Source: CAVPJC01 sp963705155
GTDB lineage: Bacteria > Chloroflexota > Anaerolineae > Anaerolineales > UBA4823
Length of the DNA: 64,000 nt
Direction: 5' to 3'
Assembly (NCBI GenBank): GCA_963705155.1
Contig: CAVPJC010000017.1
Location: forward strand, 124,001-188,000
This document shows, in pieces, positions 18,585 to 29,683 of this stretch (positions within the stretch are counted from its first letter, which is position 1; each line of letters starts with the position of its first letter). The translations under genes and the position numbers were made by a program. The notes under the pieces are model-generated. The model did not search any database. It saw only the letters and a program-made list of their open reading frames with translations, and was not told where the DNA came from.

Positions 18585-20447
18585 TTAATTCACGACCCGT
18601 ATTCTTGCGTTTCCCAGGCGTTGATGAAGCGAGCCCGGTTCGTCGAAACTACTTCCCAGAATACCTTCACGCACGGCTACCCGGCACAGCTCGAACCCGC
18701 ATGCCCGGGTAACCTGACTGCGAATGGCAGCCGCGCTTACCTTCCCCTGTTGCACGGGCACACTCAGCACACCGGCGGCGGCGCCGCCAACAGAAACTGC
18801 CACCTGCAATTGCTCGCCCGCGCACTCCACGTCTGGAAACGCCTCGGATACATCCACCTGCAGCCAGCTGTCTTCATTGTGGACCTGGGCAATTCCTGCC
18901 TCTTCAGCCAGCGGATTGTAAAACCAATCCAGCGGTTTTTGAGGCTGCCCCCAGACTTCCTGTAGAAAAAGGAACCAGCCCGATCTTTCAAACAGATATT
19001 TATTCAGGGCGTGGTCTTCATCCGGCAGGCCTTCAGCCACACGTGTCTCACCTCGCCAGACAGCCAGACCATTCTCCATCTTCACCACCATCAGTCCGGG
19101 ATAAATTGCAGCCTGAAAAAATCGCTTCAGGATCTCCCAGGCAAACCCGGCTGCAATGGCATCAGCCAGAATCCAATTCGGGACCAGGCCATCAAAGACC
19201 GGCAGCTCCACCACACCCAGTTTTTCGCCTCCTGTTGTGCATAAGCAAAAGACCCGCTCGGCGTCCAGAGGAAACCTTAGATGCGGGATGGGCTGCAGGA
19301 TATCAATTTTGACTACAGTTATATTTTCATATTCACCGGGTAGGATTTCAGCCGACGCCTTCAAAATGCTGCACCACAACTGACGCATGGTCTGGGTCGC
19401 CAGGCCATTTACCTGTACTTGTGATTCCAACCCTATCAGGAATTCGTGGATATATGGGGCAATACCCATCCAGAAATCTGTGCCCGTGTCTGCTGGCCGG
19501 CATTCCGGGATCAATGCAGAAGAGAATATTCGGGAGGATATCTCTACTGGATCAAGATCGGCAGGAGGATGGAGAGGTAACGCGTCGAGTAAAGGCCTCG
19601 CCTGAAGATGATTACCAATCAGGATGCCCGCGCACCAACACACGAAAAGGTATTTCCGGATAACCAACAGCCTCTCCAACTCTGCCTCGGACAGTGATAC
19701 ACCGGGGATACCCGTCTCATCGGATTTTCGCTTCACTTTGTGGGCGCGCTCAAGAACAGTGAAACCATCTCTCATGAGTTGGAGTGCATCGAAAGAGGCC
19801 GTACCTGGAGATGTCCTGTAAAGTGCCAGAATCTCGGGCACGACCCCGAAACGTGCCCCGCCGGTGGTCACGCGCAACCATAAATCCCAATCTTCACAGG
19901 TTCGTAAGGATGTATCGAAGCCTCCAACAGACACAACGAGCGCGGTGCGAACAAGGACGGCATGGATGGTGAAGTAGCACGTTGCCAGAAAATAGCCGGA
20001 TAGATCTCCTTCGCCAACACCAGGATGCTCATCAAAGGCCCATCCTTCGGGATTGACGCGCGCCCACCCGCAGTGTACCCCATCCAAACCGGGATTGGCC
20101 GCCAACACGCCGGTCATATGTTCCAGATATTCTGCTTTGATCCAATCGTCGGCGTCCAGGAACAGAAGCCAATCGTTTCTGGCCTGGGCGATACCGGTGT
20201 TACGGGCTGCCGAAACCCCGGCATGGTCGCCCCGCACGTACCGATAGCGCCCATCTTGGGCCGCGTAATGCTGCACCAGTTCATTGCTCCCATCGCTTGA
20301 GCCATCGTCCACGATGACCGCTTCCCAGTGTGGGTAGGTCTGTGAACGGAGCGAATCGAGCGTCTCTGCAAGAGAATACGCGGCGTTATAAACCGGGATG
20401 ATGACGGATATCTTTATTTGTTTATGACCGGGGACAGGATCAAGCAT
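18585..20447 (-). CDS. GT2 glycosyltransferase with C-terminal repeat module
   Basis: 620 residues. A GT-A domain covers about 10-240: SVIIPVYNAAYSLAETLDSL, FLDADDWIKAEYLEHM (DxD-like DADD), CEDWDLWLRV. Residues 340-620 hold at least two copies of an unrecognised beta-rich module (KLGVVELPVFDGLVPNWIL and AGVLSVPVQQGKVSAAAIR). It transfers a sugar in assembly of the exported polysaccharide; donor and acceptor are not predictable. The stop TAA is in frame with the following methyltransferase-deacetylase. Confidence 0.88.
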   Translation of the reverse strand: MLDPVPGHKQIKISVIIPVYNAAYSLAETLDSLRSQTYPHWEAVIVDDGSSDGSNELVQHYAAQDGRYRYVRGDHAGVSAARNTGIAQARNDWLLFLDADDWIKAEYLEHMTGVLAANPGLDGVHCGWARVNPEGWAFDEHPGVGEGDLSGYFLATCYFTIHAVLVRTALVVSVGGFDTSLRTCEDWDLWLRVTTGGARFGVVPEILALYRTSPGTASFDALQLMRDGFTVLERAHKVKRKSDETGIPGVSLSEAELERLLVIRKYLFVCWCAGILIGNHLQARPLLDALPLHPPADLDPVEISSRIFSSALIPECRPADTGTDFWMGIAPYIHEFLIGLESQVQVNGLATQTMRQLWCSILKASAEILPGEYENITVVKIDILQPIPHLRFPLDAERVFCLCTTGGEKLGVVELPVFDGLVPNWILADAIAAGFAWEILKRFFQAAIYPGLMVVKMENGLAVWRGETRVAEGLPDEDHALNKYLFERSGWFLFLQEVWGQPQKPLDWFYNPLAEEAGIAQVHNEDSWLQVDVSEAFPDVECAGEQLQVAVSVGGAAAGVLSVPVQQGKVSAAAIRSQVTRACGFELCRVAVREGILGSSFDEPGSLHQRLGNARIRVVN

Positions 20448-20460
20448 ACTTCCAGTTACC

Positions 20461-22746
20461 TCAGCGTATCAGGGCACGTTTAATCCCATCTCGCAGGGGC
20501 GCCAGCCAACCGAAGCCGCGCTTCGAATACCAGCGGTAAATCGGCTCATGCCAGCGGTAGAGCCGTGCGTATATTTTTTCGCGTAATCTCAAACCACCTT
20601 GTTGTTCGCCTGATAAGAGCGGTTTGCCGCGTTCTGCCCATAACCAGTCCGCAAAACGCGTGAGGCGGGCATATTCAACCGCTTGCGTGGCAACGGTACG
20701 CCCCAGGTGAGGGTCAACCACAGGGAGCGGCTGCCGTTTATGCTCCTGCTTGGCGGTCTCGATCAAAGCGACCATCTGCTCACCCATGCGGTCCAGCGAA
20801 AAATGAGTACTGACCCGCTTACGGCCTTCCGCTCCCATCGACCACCGTTTTTCAGAGTTCTGCGCCAGGTCAGCCAGGGCGTTGCAATAATCCCGCACCT
20901 GGTTATCTTCATCTCCCGGGTTGACCAGAACACCGCACTCAGGCGTGAGCAGCTCGCGCTGCCCGCCCACATCTGCCCCAACCACCGGCAGCCCGCACGC
21001 CATAGCCTCGTAGATGACCAGAGCAATCCCCTCCCATTTGGATGGTAAAAAGAAAATATCGGCTGCGTTCATCAGCTCTTTTATGCGCTGATTGGAGACC
21101 ACACCCAGCAGTTGTACACAACCCTGCAAGTTGTGTTTTTTGATATACGCTCGCAGCCACTCCAGATCCGGGCCATCGCCGGCGATGACCGCCATAAATT
21201 GAACGCCGAGATTTGTCAGCGACAACATGGTTTTGGCCAGCACCTCGGGCTGCTTTTGCGGTAGTATCCGCCCGGCGAACAGGATCAGTGGCACATCGTT
21301 GCTAACGTTCAGTTCCCGCCGTACGATCGTACGCCGTTCGGGATCAGGATGCCACTCAACCGGATCAATATTGATATAACACACATCGATGCGGGATGCA
21401 TCTCCGCCCCTGGCTACCATCCAATCTTTGACATGCTTCGAGGCGACAATGTTGCGGTCCAAAAACTTCTGGTATTCAATCGCCATACGCGGATAGCCGC
21501 CATTCTTCCAATACTCTTCTTCGATATGGCAGAAATCGATCAGTGTGAGCTCCGGAAAATGAGAGCGCAGATAAGGCAGCAGATGGTATCCCATTTCGCT
21601 GTTGGTAACCATCACAACATCCATCTGCCGGGAGGCAATCAGGTAGCGCAAGAACCGCGGCTGATCGGTAAGATGCAGGAAATTATCCAGGATAAAAATA
21701 TCAGGTGTGGTGCGCGCAAACTGCGGCAGCCAGTGGTTCTCAGCCAGCACGGTGGTCGCAATGCTAATTTCCCAACCGCGGCGGGTCAGCTGCTTGATCA
21801 GGTCCAGGTTAAATTTATCCGCTCCACCGGTTGTCATCCAGGGTGCGATGATCAACAGCCGGGGTTTCTCCTTGCGGAGCAGGTTCCGGCTGGGAAGCTC
21901 GTCGGGCACGCTGTCATTTGGAATCGTCCCACGTCGGGAGATGCCGGGCATACCATCCTGCCATAAGCGCGGGTAGCGTTGTTTCAACCGGTTGCGAAAG
22001 GCAGCCTGTTTCTCGCCGTAGTCCCAGTTTTTCCAGCGCTCAGAATGATTTTCACGGCGCCGGTACCAGTTATGGTATTCCGGGATCGTATCGCCCCAGA
22101 TCCCTTCGTTAGCGCAGTGCATCCAGAACTCCCAGTCTTCCAGTCCCAGGCGCTCGCTCTCGTCATACCCGCCGACCTTTTCATGAACCGATTTGCGCAT
22201 CATGCTGGCGCTGTCGATTTGATTATCACGCAAAAACTCATTGGGGGTATGGTAACCCAGCTTCCAGAGATATTTTTGGGCACCAAATCCTACGGTATAG
22301 CCGCGTACAAAACCAAACTCCGGATACGATACCAGGAACCAGAACCATTTTTCCAGGGTCGTCGGCTCGAGCATATCATCGCTGTCCAGCAAGGCGATAT
22401 ATTCCGTCTGCGCCATGCGGATTGCCAGGTTCCGCGCCGTGCTCGGCCCCGAATTCTGTTCCAGGTCGATCACACGGATGCGCGCATCTTTGGATCGGTA
22501 TTCAGCCAGTATCGCCAGAGATTGTGGGTCATCGGAGGCATCGTTCACGATCAGCCAGGCCCATTCCTGCAGGGACTGTCCGAGCACTGAACGGGCGGTC
22601 TCATGGAAGATTTCGCCCGTGTTGTAAAAAGGGGTCACCAAAGTAACACAAGGCTGGACAGACGAGGATTTTGCCAGATAACCAAAACTTGGCCGGTCAG
22701 ACGAAACCGGGGTAAAGTTGAAATCCGGATTCGAAGGATCAATCAT
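20461..22746 (-). CDS. Bifunctional GT2-GT4 glycosyltransferase
   Basis: ATG 22746 (MIDPSNPDFNF) overlaps the end of the upstream gene by eight bases and is preferred over an ATG at 22806 inside it. N-terminal half GT2: TLVTPFYNTGEIFHETARSV, ALLDSDDMLEP, LEDWEFWMHC. C-terminal half GT4: LIIAPWMTTGGADKFNLDL, LILFAGRILPQKQPEV, FLPSKWEGIALVIYEAMACG (E-x7-E). The protein probably adds two successive sugars. The C-terminal 60 residues are basic and amphipathic. It lies in the middle of the operon. Confidence 0.9.
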   Translation of the reverse strand: MIDPSNPDFNFTPVSSDRPSFGYLAKSSSVQPCVTLVTPFYNTGEIFHETARSVLGQSLQEWAWLIVNDASDDPQSLAILAEYRSKDARIRVIDLEQNSGPSTARNLAIRMAQTEYIALLDSDDMLEPTTLEKWFWFLVSYPEFGFVRGYTVGFGAQKYLWKLGYHTPNEFLRDNQIDSASMMRKSVHEKVGGYDESERLGLEDWEFWMHCANEGIWGDTIPEYHNWYRRRENHSERWKNWDYGEKQAAFRNRLKQRYPRLWQDGMPGISRRGTIPNDSVPDELPSRNLLRKEKPRLLIIAPWMTTGGADKFNLDLIKQLTRRGWEISIATTVLAENHWLPQFARTTPDIFILDNFLHLTDQPRFLRYLIASRQMDVVMVTNSEMGYHLLPYLRSHFPELTLIDFCHIEEEYWKNGGYPRMAIEYQKFLDRNIVASKHVKDWMVARGGDASRIDVCYINIDPVEWHPDPERRTIVRRELNVSNDVPLILFAGRILPQKQPEVLAKTMLSLTNLGVQFMAVIAGDGPDLEWLRAYIKKHNLQGCVQLLGVVSNQRIKELMNAADIFFLPSKWEGIALVIYEAMACGLPVVGADVGGQRELLTPECGVLVNPGDEDNQVRDYCNALADLAQNSEKRWSMGAEGRKRVSTHFSLDRMGEQMVALIETAKQEHKRQPLPVVDPHLGRTVATQAVEYARLTRFADWLWAERGKPLLSGEQQGGLRLREKIYARLYRWHEPIYRWYSKRGFGWLAPLRDGIKRALIR

Positions 22747-25025
22747 TCTGTCTGCCCTTTTCCTTAATACCGCTAATAAAAAACCCAAGCCTTTTCCCCA
22801 ATGCATACCAGATTTTGTTGAACAAACCTGATTGCTCAGGATTTACCCGCTGGAGGGTCGTTTTATCGTGAATTTGTACCGGCAGAGTCTCATCCAGCCC
22901 GGTGGCAATCCCTTGCCGGTCATTTGAACTGGTTACTTGTGTCTCCAATTCAGCAATCCTGTTCTCCAGCTCTCGTATCCAGGCTTGCATATTGAGGATT
23001 TCCTGGTCTTTTTTTTCTGCTGCATACTGCCAGGTACCCGATTGTCTTTCCCACCAGGCTGCCGCTCCCTCGCGGGACCGAGCCCAGTTTCTCAGTTCAA
23101 CCCAGCGACCTCCCAATCTCGATATCACGGCGCCAAAGTGTTGATTGTATGAGGGCAAATGGCGGTTGACCAATTCAAGGATCATTTGGCTCCAGATCTG
23201 CGGTTTGTACATCGCCGCAGACATGGAATCTGTACGGATACGATAATCGTAGAGCACCTCATCCAGGAAATGGGCGCGGTAGCCTGCTTCATAAATTCTG
23301 ATCCACAAATCCCAGTCTTCGATCCCCGAATGGGAAAACGTCTCAAAGTAACCGCCCGCCTTTTCCCAGGCTTCTCTGCGGAAGATCGCTGGTTCAATCA
23401 CCCGGTTTTCTGCGAGCAGATCCGGCAGGTCAAATTCTTGGCACTGGAATACACCCTCAGCATCATCGAATGCCTCAAACAAGCCGGTAACGATGCCGGT
23501 TTCCGGTTCTGTATCCAAGAGTGGGATAGCAGATGCGAAGTAAGTGGGCCGCAAATAGTCATCTGCGTCCAGGCAGCAAATATATATCCCATGCGCCTGC
23601 CGTATGCCAGAGTTCCGCACACTCGCCAGTCCGTGGTTGGACTGGTGAACGACTCTGGTCTTTGGCAGGTGAATATTTGAGAGCAATAAATTGGTGTAAG
23701 CGTCGGTGGAGCCATCGTTTACGATGATGATCTCGAAATTTTGATAGGTCTGATCCAGAACAGATTGAACTGCTTCGTACAGGTATGGACCCTGGTTATA
23801 TACAGGAATGACGACGCTGATGACAGGTTGATCTGCCTTGGCAGTATCTTCAGTATCTGTGTCCTTGAAATGAAAAGGCCGCAGCCAGAGAAGATCCGTT
23901 CCTCCGGGATGATCGCTTAGATGCACCCCGTGAAATTGGCGGCCAAATACCGGTTGACCCTGCCGTAACTCGTATTGGGATGGCATCTCCCCAACAGTTC
24001 CTGATGCTGCCAGCCCAATCTCGTGCAGCCAGGTGCAAAACACCATGTCCGGTCCGAGCATTTCAACCAGGCTTTGATGATCATGGTTTGATTGACTCCA
24101 TCGATGATCAAACCCCTGGAAACTGCCATCTTCTTGCTGCCCATTCCGCAAAGTATGGTTAATTTCTGGTAATAACCGGCCGATTTCGTCGTGACGGTAA
24201 TGGGTTTGCGTGGCGAATGAAGACAAAAGGTATGTTGCTGCCAGACCGGCATAAAGATCTTCATCACACGTGTTAAATAATTTCGGATTTGACAACAGTA
24301 AATGGAAAGCACAGTCGATAATCCTTGATAGATGCCTTATCGGCCGGTGAACATAGCTGAAGAAAGCGAGCAAGTGAAAGCCTGTAACCAACGCATGTTT
24401 TAATGAATCGCCATTTTGAGAGCCCCATAACCCGGTCTTTGGGTCCTGGAGGGTTTGAAGTTTATCCAGCGTCGCATGGTAGAGTGTTGCAGAATCGATA
24501 TCTCCCTGTTTCTCCACGAGGTAAATAAGAACGCCTAAAAATGCCATCACCTGTTCACTGGCCAGGTGTGCGTTTGACCAATCCAGCCTGTCCAGCCAGT
24601 TATCGACCGATTTTAATATCAAGAAATTCAGGCGGAAGTTTGACCTGGTGAATGGCCCGTGAATGGAGGGCGGCCAACGCCTGAGTCGCAAAGAATGTTT
24701 CGATAAAAGCCTGGTGAAAATCGATGGAACTCGTATCTGTGCGTTCAACAACCGGCGATCTGCTGAAGACCCCATCGTCTGGATTTTGGAATGCCTGGAG
24801 ATGTTGCTCCCAGATCAATCGGGTCTCGATGGGAACCTGTTGAAGTTCTCCCAGGATTTCCAGGGTCAGAATACCGAAACTAATCGTCCGAAGCTGCTTG
24901 AAAGCGTCGTCATTATGAGTGAGTGCGTCTTCGATCACGTCGATCAACCATTCACCGGTCTGCTGCCTGCGATGCGCGCCTTCTGCCTCCGTCATATTAT
25001 TACGAAAATTATCTGTTGAGTTCAT
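22739..25025 (-). CDS. GT2 glycosyltransferase with N-terminal all-helical domain and C-terminal coiled coil, one frameshift
   Basis: Starts at ATG 25025 (MNSTDNFRNNM). At about 24600-24620 the frame ends (PPEFLDIKIGR) and continues in the next (KSVDNWLDRLDWSNAHLAS), so a single indel is inferred; the whole protein would be near 755 residues. Residues 1-390 are helical with repeats such as LQDPKTGLWG and RNGQQEDGSFQGF, recalling alpha/alpha-toroid folds of terpenoid-cyclase or prenyltransferase type. A GT2 domain follows (SVVIPVYNQGPYLYEAVQSV, CCLDADDYLRP, IEDWDLWIRI), then a coiled coil (IRELENRIAELETQV). Function of the helical domain is unknown. Confidence 0.82.
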
Positions 25026-25030
25026 AGCGT

Positions 25031-26561
25031 TTAACGTACCCTGTAACCCTCAATCAGGTTGCCTGGAGAATTTCTGAGACCCAATTTTTTAATTACCTGG
25101 AAAGCCAGCGAAAACAGAACGGATAAGGATTTAAGCGGATGGCGCGCAATGATAAGTAGATTGACCCTGCGTGCCCAGGGGCCATTCACATTTGTCCTTC
25201 GGCTTTTCACCTTTGTGAAACTTTGGGGTAGCTCAGATGTTTCAGCAAGCTGTCGATATTCAGGACGGAGTGGGTGATCGGGAATCCGGGTGGATCGCCC
25301 TGCTGTTTGGTCAGCCAGGCTGCGGCGAAGTTCCAGGTGGCGGGCGAGGGACTCGTTCACGATCACATAATTTGTTGATGGAGATCGATGCAAGACGGCC
25401 CATCTCTGCAAGTTTTGATGGTGGAATTTCCAAAGCCTGATGCAGCGCTTCAGCCAGATCCTTCGCATCGGCATGATCCACCAACCAACCAGTCTGTCCA
25501 TCTTCAATCATTTCGACCATACCACCCTGACGAGTAGCGATGACGGGCAAACCGGAGCCTAAAGCTTCCATACAGGTATTTGGAAAATTCTCCCATCTGG
25601 AGGGAACCGCCGCCAGCCGCGCCTGCTGCAAGAAGCGCGACAGCGCCGAGCGCTGCTGACCACCCCGGAAATGAAATCGCTTACGCAGGTGGGTGGGTAT
25701 CATTTCATCCAAGACAACCTGGCTGCTGATGCGGTCCGCTTCCAGGATATTGGTTCCGATAAACTCGAATTCAAGATCCGGTACATCTTGCGCAACTGCA
25801 ACACATGCCTTCAGCCACTCGACAACCCCTTTACGGCGTTCCAACCTGCCGATATAACAAACTCGCCCGTTTTTCCATACATGCTCCGCTCTATTGAGAC
25901 TCGGATCGCCACTGATGGGGAGCGGGATCACGTGAATTGTACCCTTTTCTATCTTGTAATGCGCTTCGGCTCGGCTGGCAAATGTGCGGCTGGGGCACAC
26001 CAGGGCATCCGCAGCCTGGATGCAGTAACTTTCGAGTTCGGCTGCCGTTTGTACCCAGGTTGAATTTAGATCCCAATCATTGTATCGGGCAATATATTCT
26101 GTCGGTGAGTGCAGGTGGATGAGGCAGGGCGGTTTCCGGGTTGGTCCCTGACCCAGGGCGCGTCGAAGCATCAAATAATATAGCGGCGCCTCATACTCCT
26201 GCGCTTCGATCAGATCGATGCCTTCCTGCTCGATCAGTTCTTCTGCCAGCAGGCTGGCCTGCCAGGAAAAGCACTGCGGGAAGAAACCAGAGCGGAAGAG
26301 GGCCAGCCCGATTGGATCGACCAGAGCAGGGTGTGGTTTAGGAGGAAAGATGGCTCTCCAATCTTCAAATGGAAGCCGGTGAATATTCAAACGACCATCC
26401 AAGGCAGATGCAGCCCCCGGAGGTGCGCCTTCCCAAGCCTGGCTGATTACATGTACCGTCTCACCCGCCTCCGCCAGCAAATTGGAAATGTTGAATACAT
26501 ATGTACCAATTCCCCCACCTGGCGATAGAGAATATTCCCTGCATAAAATCAGGTGTTTCAT
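25031..26561 (-). CDS. GT4 glycosyltransferase, one frameshift near the C-terminus
   Basis: GT-B fold enzyme. N-terminus LILCREYSLSPGGGIGTYVF, C-terminal donor site VCYIGRLERRKGVVEWLKAC and VPSRWENFPNTCMEALGSGL (E-x7-E). The first frame stops near 25311 after a sequence that no longer looks homologous. The neighbouring frame carries ESLARHLELRRSL and a basic amphipathic tail to 25031, so an indel near 25345-25370 is inferred. The stop lies five bases from the next gene. It probably adds one sugar in glycan assembly. Confidence 0.85.
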
Positions 26562-28075
26562 TGGGAGTGGCTTTGTTTTGAGTTAGAGAACTGGCCATTG
26601 ACCTTTTTTCGGGTCTTAAATTCCAGGTGCAGCCATCTTAGCAGCAGTAACAGTTGAAGGGTTCCCTGAACAACAGCAAATGTCATCAGTAAAGAAATGG
26701 GATGGCCGGCTACAAAGACCGTATAAACCAATCCAAAAATCAGGAAGATGAGGGCGAAAATCTGCGGAAGCAGCCAGAGTGGGTTCAGCCCCCCCGAAAC
26801 ACTTTTCGGAGTGGGCCTGAAGCGCAGGGGAAGACGTAACATAGCCATGATCCAGGCAATCAGATAAACAGGCCAGGTGGCATATACCAGTGTAACGGCA
26901 CGCAGCAGGGATGTATTGGCAGCCTCCGAATGCCGGTAAACCCGCAGCGCGGCGTACCGGATAAGGACATCCGCAAAAACAAGAAAGGTGATATGGATTA
27001 AGTATTCGTGGAAGATCGCCCGTGTTCCAAAATTACCAAAAATCAAAATAACGATGGTCGCCAGCAGGTGAAAAAAAACCGCCGGTCCAATCCAGTATTT
27101 GGTCATGCGAACGGCATACGAAAGCCTCTGTCCCCAGGTCAGCCGGTAGAAACTTGATGGATAGGTGGTCAAAAGCAACTCGAATACACCTCTGGCCCAC
27201 TTTTAACTGTTGTGTAAACCACGCAACCAGATCTGGCGGCGCCAGCCCGGGAGCCAACGGCTCGGCTACGTAAGCAGAACGCCATCCTGCAGCGTGCAGC
27301 GCCAGAGAGGTTGCCAGATCCTCTGCCAAACCAGCTTGATAGCCTCCAATTGACTCAAGCGCTTTGCGACGAATCAATGCGTTGCTGCCCATCAAAGTAG
27401 CTCCGCCGATTTCATAGGCGCCCAGGGATGTCGGGTTGTAAAAATCAAGGCTGGTCTCGGCGGCCGCTTTTGCTACCCAGGTATCAGCATTATTGGAGAA
27501 CGTCAGCATTACCTGGACGAAACCAATCTTCGGGTTTTCAAAATAGCCGATTGTCCGTTCCAGAAAGTCTGGTTGAGGCACGTGATCGATATCGAATATT
27601 GCCACAATATCCCCATCGCGTACGGGCCAGACCTGCATTTAAATTCCCGGCCTTGGCATTCTTCAGGTCAAGACGAGTTAAAATATCCAGCACCCAGCGA
27701 CGAAGCCAGGATAGCCAGGGAAGGATCCGCTCCATCGTCCAACAGCCAGGTTTTGTGAGTTAAGCGCATTGCGCAGGCAGCCTGCAAAGATAGTTTGACA
27801 ATTTCTGGTGGTTCTTTGTATGCGGTCACGAAGACATCAATGCTCAAATTGTTGGTTGGCAGAGGCGGGACCTGTGGAACACGCGCAACCAGATAGAGCA
27901 GCCAGTTGCCTGCCATCTGTACACCAGCATACAGAACAGCGGCAATCAACCACAATATCAACCATGGGGAGCGTAATTTATCGCCTTCAAACCACCAGTA
28001 TAAATAATAGCCCAGGCTGGCAAAGCCGCCCAACACCGCTAATCTGAGTACCAAAACACGAAATTTATTGTCCAC
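26558..28075 (-). CDS. Cellulose-synthase-like processive GT2 (membrane), about three frameshifts
   Basis: Coding likely begins at GTG 28075 (DNKFRVLVLRLAVLGGF), overlapping the preceding gene by 11 bases. Two N-terminal TM helices precede the GT2 domain with VFVTAYKEPPE, WLLDDGADPSLA, TRLDLKNAKAGNLNAGL, IFDIDHVPQPDF (DxD), and QQLKWARGVFE (the QxxRW motif), followed by five C-terminal TM helices. Indels at about 27690 (T-run), 27622 and 27205 (A-run) break the frame; removing them restores every motif. It would polymerise and translocate a beta-linked glycan. No PilZ domain is attached. Confidence 0.82.
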
Positions 28076-29453
28076 TGCTTTTTGGTACCTCGTAAAGATA
28101 TACCCGCATGATGAATATTCTGGCTGAGGCATGAACATCAAAATTCGCAACCAGTTCAGAATGATCACGAATCCAGGTCATCTGGTCAGGATAAAGCTCG
28201 TTTCCATCCATATTTTCCACGAACCAGACGCGCTGGTATCGTTTGAAAATCCCGGTTGCCATTTCGGACATAGGTAAAGTTCTTGCGCCCATGTAGTAAT
28301 CACCAACTTCGGGATCGCTGGATACAACCAGGTCACCCGGCTGAAAATTTTCACGGATATAGCCATACGCAGCCCGGCCATCTTCGCGGTTTCCGTTTTG
28401 GGAAGCAAAATAGAGGGCATCTTCGCTAACCGGCGTGACGAGCAGGATGGCAATAAACCCGAAAGTCAGAAAAGCCTGTGATGCTCTGGTTTGCTCCCAA
28501 AGACGGTTGGCAGCCTGGGATGCGAGGATGAAAAAGGCTGGAAGTGATATAAATATATACCGGCTGGCGGAGTAATGAAAAAAGGAGACTATTATTATGA
28601 TTGTTAGAGGTAGAAATGCCCACAGGATGAGCAGGTAAGCGGTTTTTTCCCGGTGAAAGATCATTGAGACTGCAGAAAAAGCAGCAATGCACATGATTGG
28701 TACACCAACATAGTAAGTGGTAGCCGCCAGTATCCAGACCGGCGTGTTATTGATCCTGCCAAAAGCGGACAGCCAGGATGGTAAATCTTTCAGGTAAGGA
28801 GCCGCAAAATAAACGCTAACCAGCACCAGCAATGCCAGCAGGATGAACACACTGCGGTTATGCCAGTAGGCTTTGTTTTTGGCGGATGTCAGACCCAGGA
28901 TGATGAAAGTACCGGCCATGATTGGCACCAACAACAGCGCCACGAGGCTCTCGCGCCCGGCCAGGAACAAAAACAGGATCGACAAAACAGCCAGCCATGA
29001 ACGGGATTTCTCCAGGCTGATTGCCAGGGTCAACAGCGAGAGAGAGCCAAAAGCCAGCAGCAGCACATAAAAGCGTGCATTTTGTGACCAATAGATATGC
29101 CAGGGTGAAACCGCCAGCATTCCACTCGATAACAGAGCGACCCCGCTGCCGTACAAAGTTTTTATTGGAAAGTACAGCGCCGGCACACTCAATGCGCCAA
29201 TCATGGCAGGGGCGAGGCGGGCTGTTGCCTCATTTGTACCTAAGAGCGAAACGGTCCACTGAATGAGGTATCTGGCGAACGATTCCCCCAGGATTGCAAG
29301 GTGCAAGCCATCCTGTTTGTTGCTCAGGGTGAAGATCTCATCTTTCCAGAAGCTCCATTCGCCCAGCTTGTACAGGCGCAGCAACACGGCCAGACAAGTT
29401 ATGGTCAGGATCAGGAAATATGGAGATTTCAATCCCTTCAAGACTGATTTCAT
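28065..29453 (-). CDS. GT39/ArnT-like membrane glycosyltransferase
   Basis: 462 residues, about ten TM helices. The first extracytoplasmic loop holds the acidic pair in SFWKDEIFTLS, and SPWHIYWSQNARFYVLLLA is typical of the PMT_2/dolichyl-phosphate-mannose family, which transfers sugars from polyprenyl phosphate. The C-terminal 90 residues form a soluble domain (FQPGDLVVSSDPEVGDYYMG). It is the first gene of the glycan operon, 107 bases after the putative transcript start. Confidence 0.88.
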   Translation of the reverse strand: MKSVLKGLKSPYFLILTITCLAVLLRLYKLGEWSFWKDEIFTLSNKQDGLHLAILGESFARYLIQWTVSLLGTNEATARLAPAMIGALSVPALYFPIKTLYGSGVALLSSGMLAVSPWHIYWSQNARFYVLLLAFGSLSLLTLAISLEKSRSWLAVLSILFLFLAGRESLVALLLVPIMAGTFIILGLTSAKNKAYWHNRSVFILLALLVLVSVYFAAPYLKDLPSWLSAFGRINNTPVWILAATTYYVGVPIMCIAAFSAVSMIFHREKTAYLLILWAFLPLTIIIIVSFFHYSASRYIFISLPAFFILASQAANRLWEQTRASQAFLTFGFIAILLVTPVSEDALYFASQNGNREDGRAAYGYIRENFQPGDLVVSSDPEVGDYYMGARTLPMSEMATGIFKRYQRVWFVENMDGNELYPDQMTWIRDHSELVANFDVHASARIFIMRVYLYEVPKSSGQ

Positions 29454-29567
29454 CTGTCAGCTCTATAGATGCTCTTCCCCACTGACTAACCATGGCGACG
29501 AATTAGATGCAATAAATGTGTGGTGGTGAAGTTGGCAGGAAATAAATATCAATACTGTAATGAAATA

Positions 29568-29595
29568 ATTATAATTACGTCACAGTACGAGTCAA
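29568..29595 (-). promoter_or_regulatory. Promoter of the polysaccharide operon
   Basis: Minus-strand TTGACT (29590-29595) and TATAAT (29568-29573) are separated by 16 bases in the AT-rich 230-base gap at 29454-29683. No other gene-sized feature is seen in this gap. All genes down to 14710 run in the same direction with tight spacing. Confidence 0.78.
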
Positions 29596-29683
29596 TGGTA
29601 ATTAAGGCATGCTTAAATTGATCTGCCTTTTGCGAGATATTAGAACATTCTCATTTAGGTAGCAACTCAGGTTATACAGGTTC

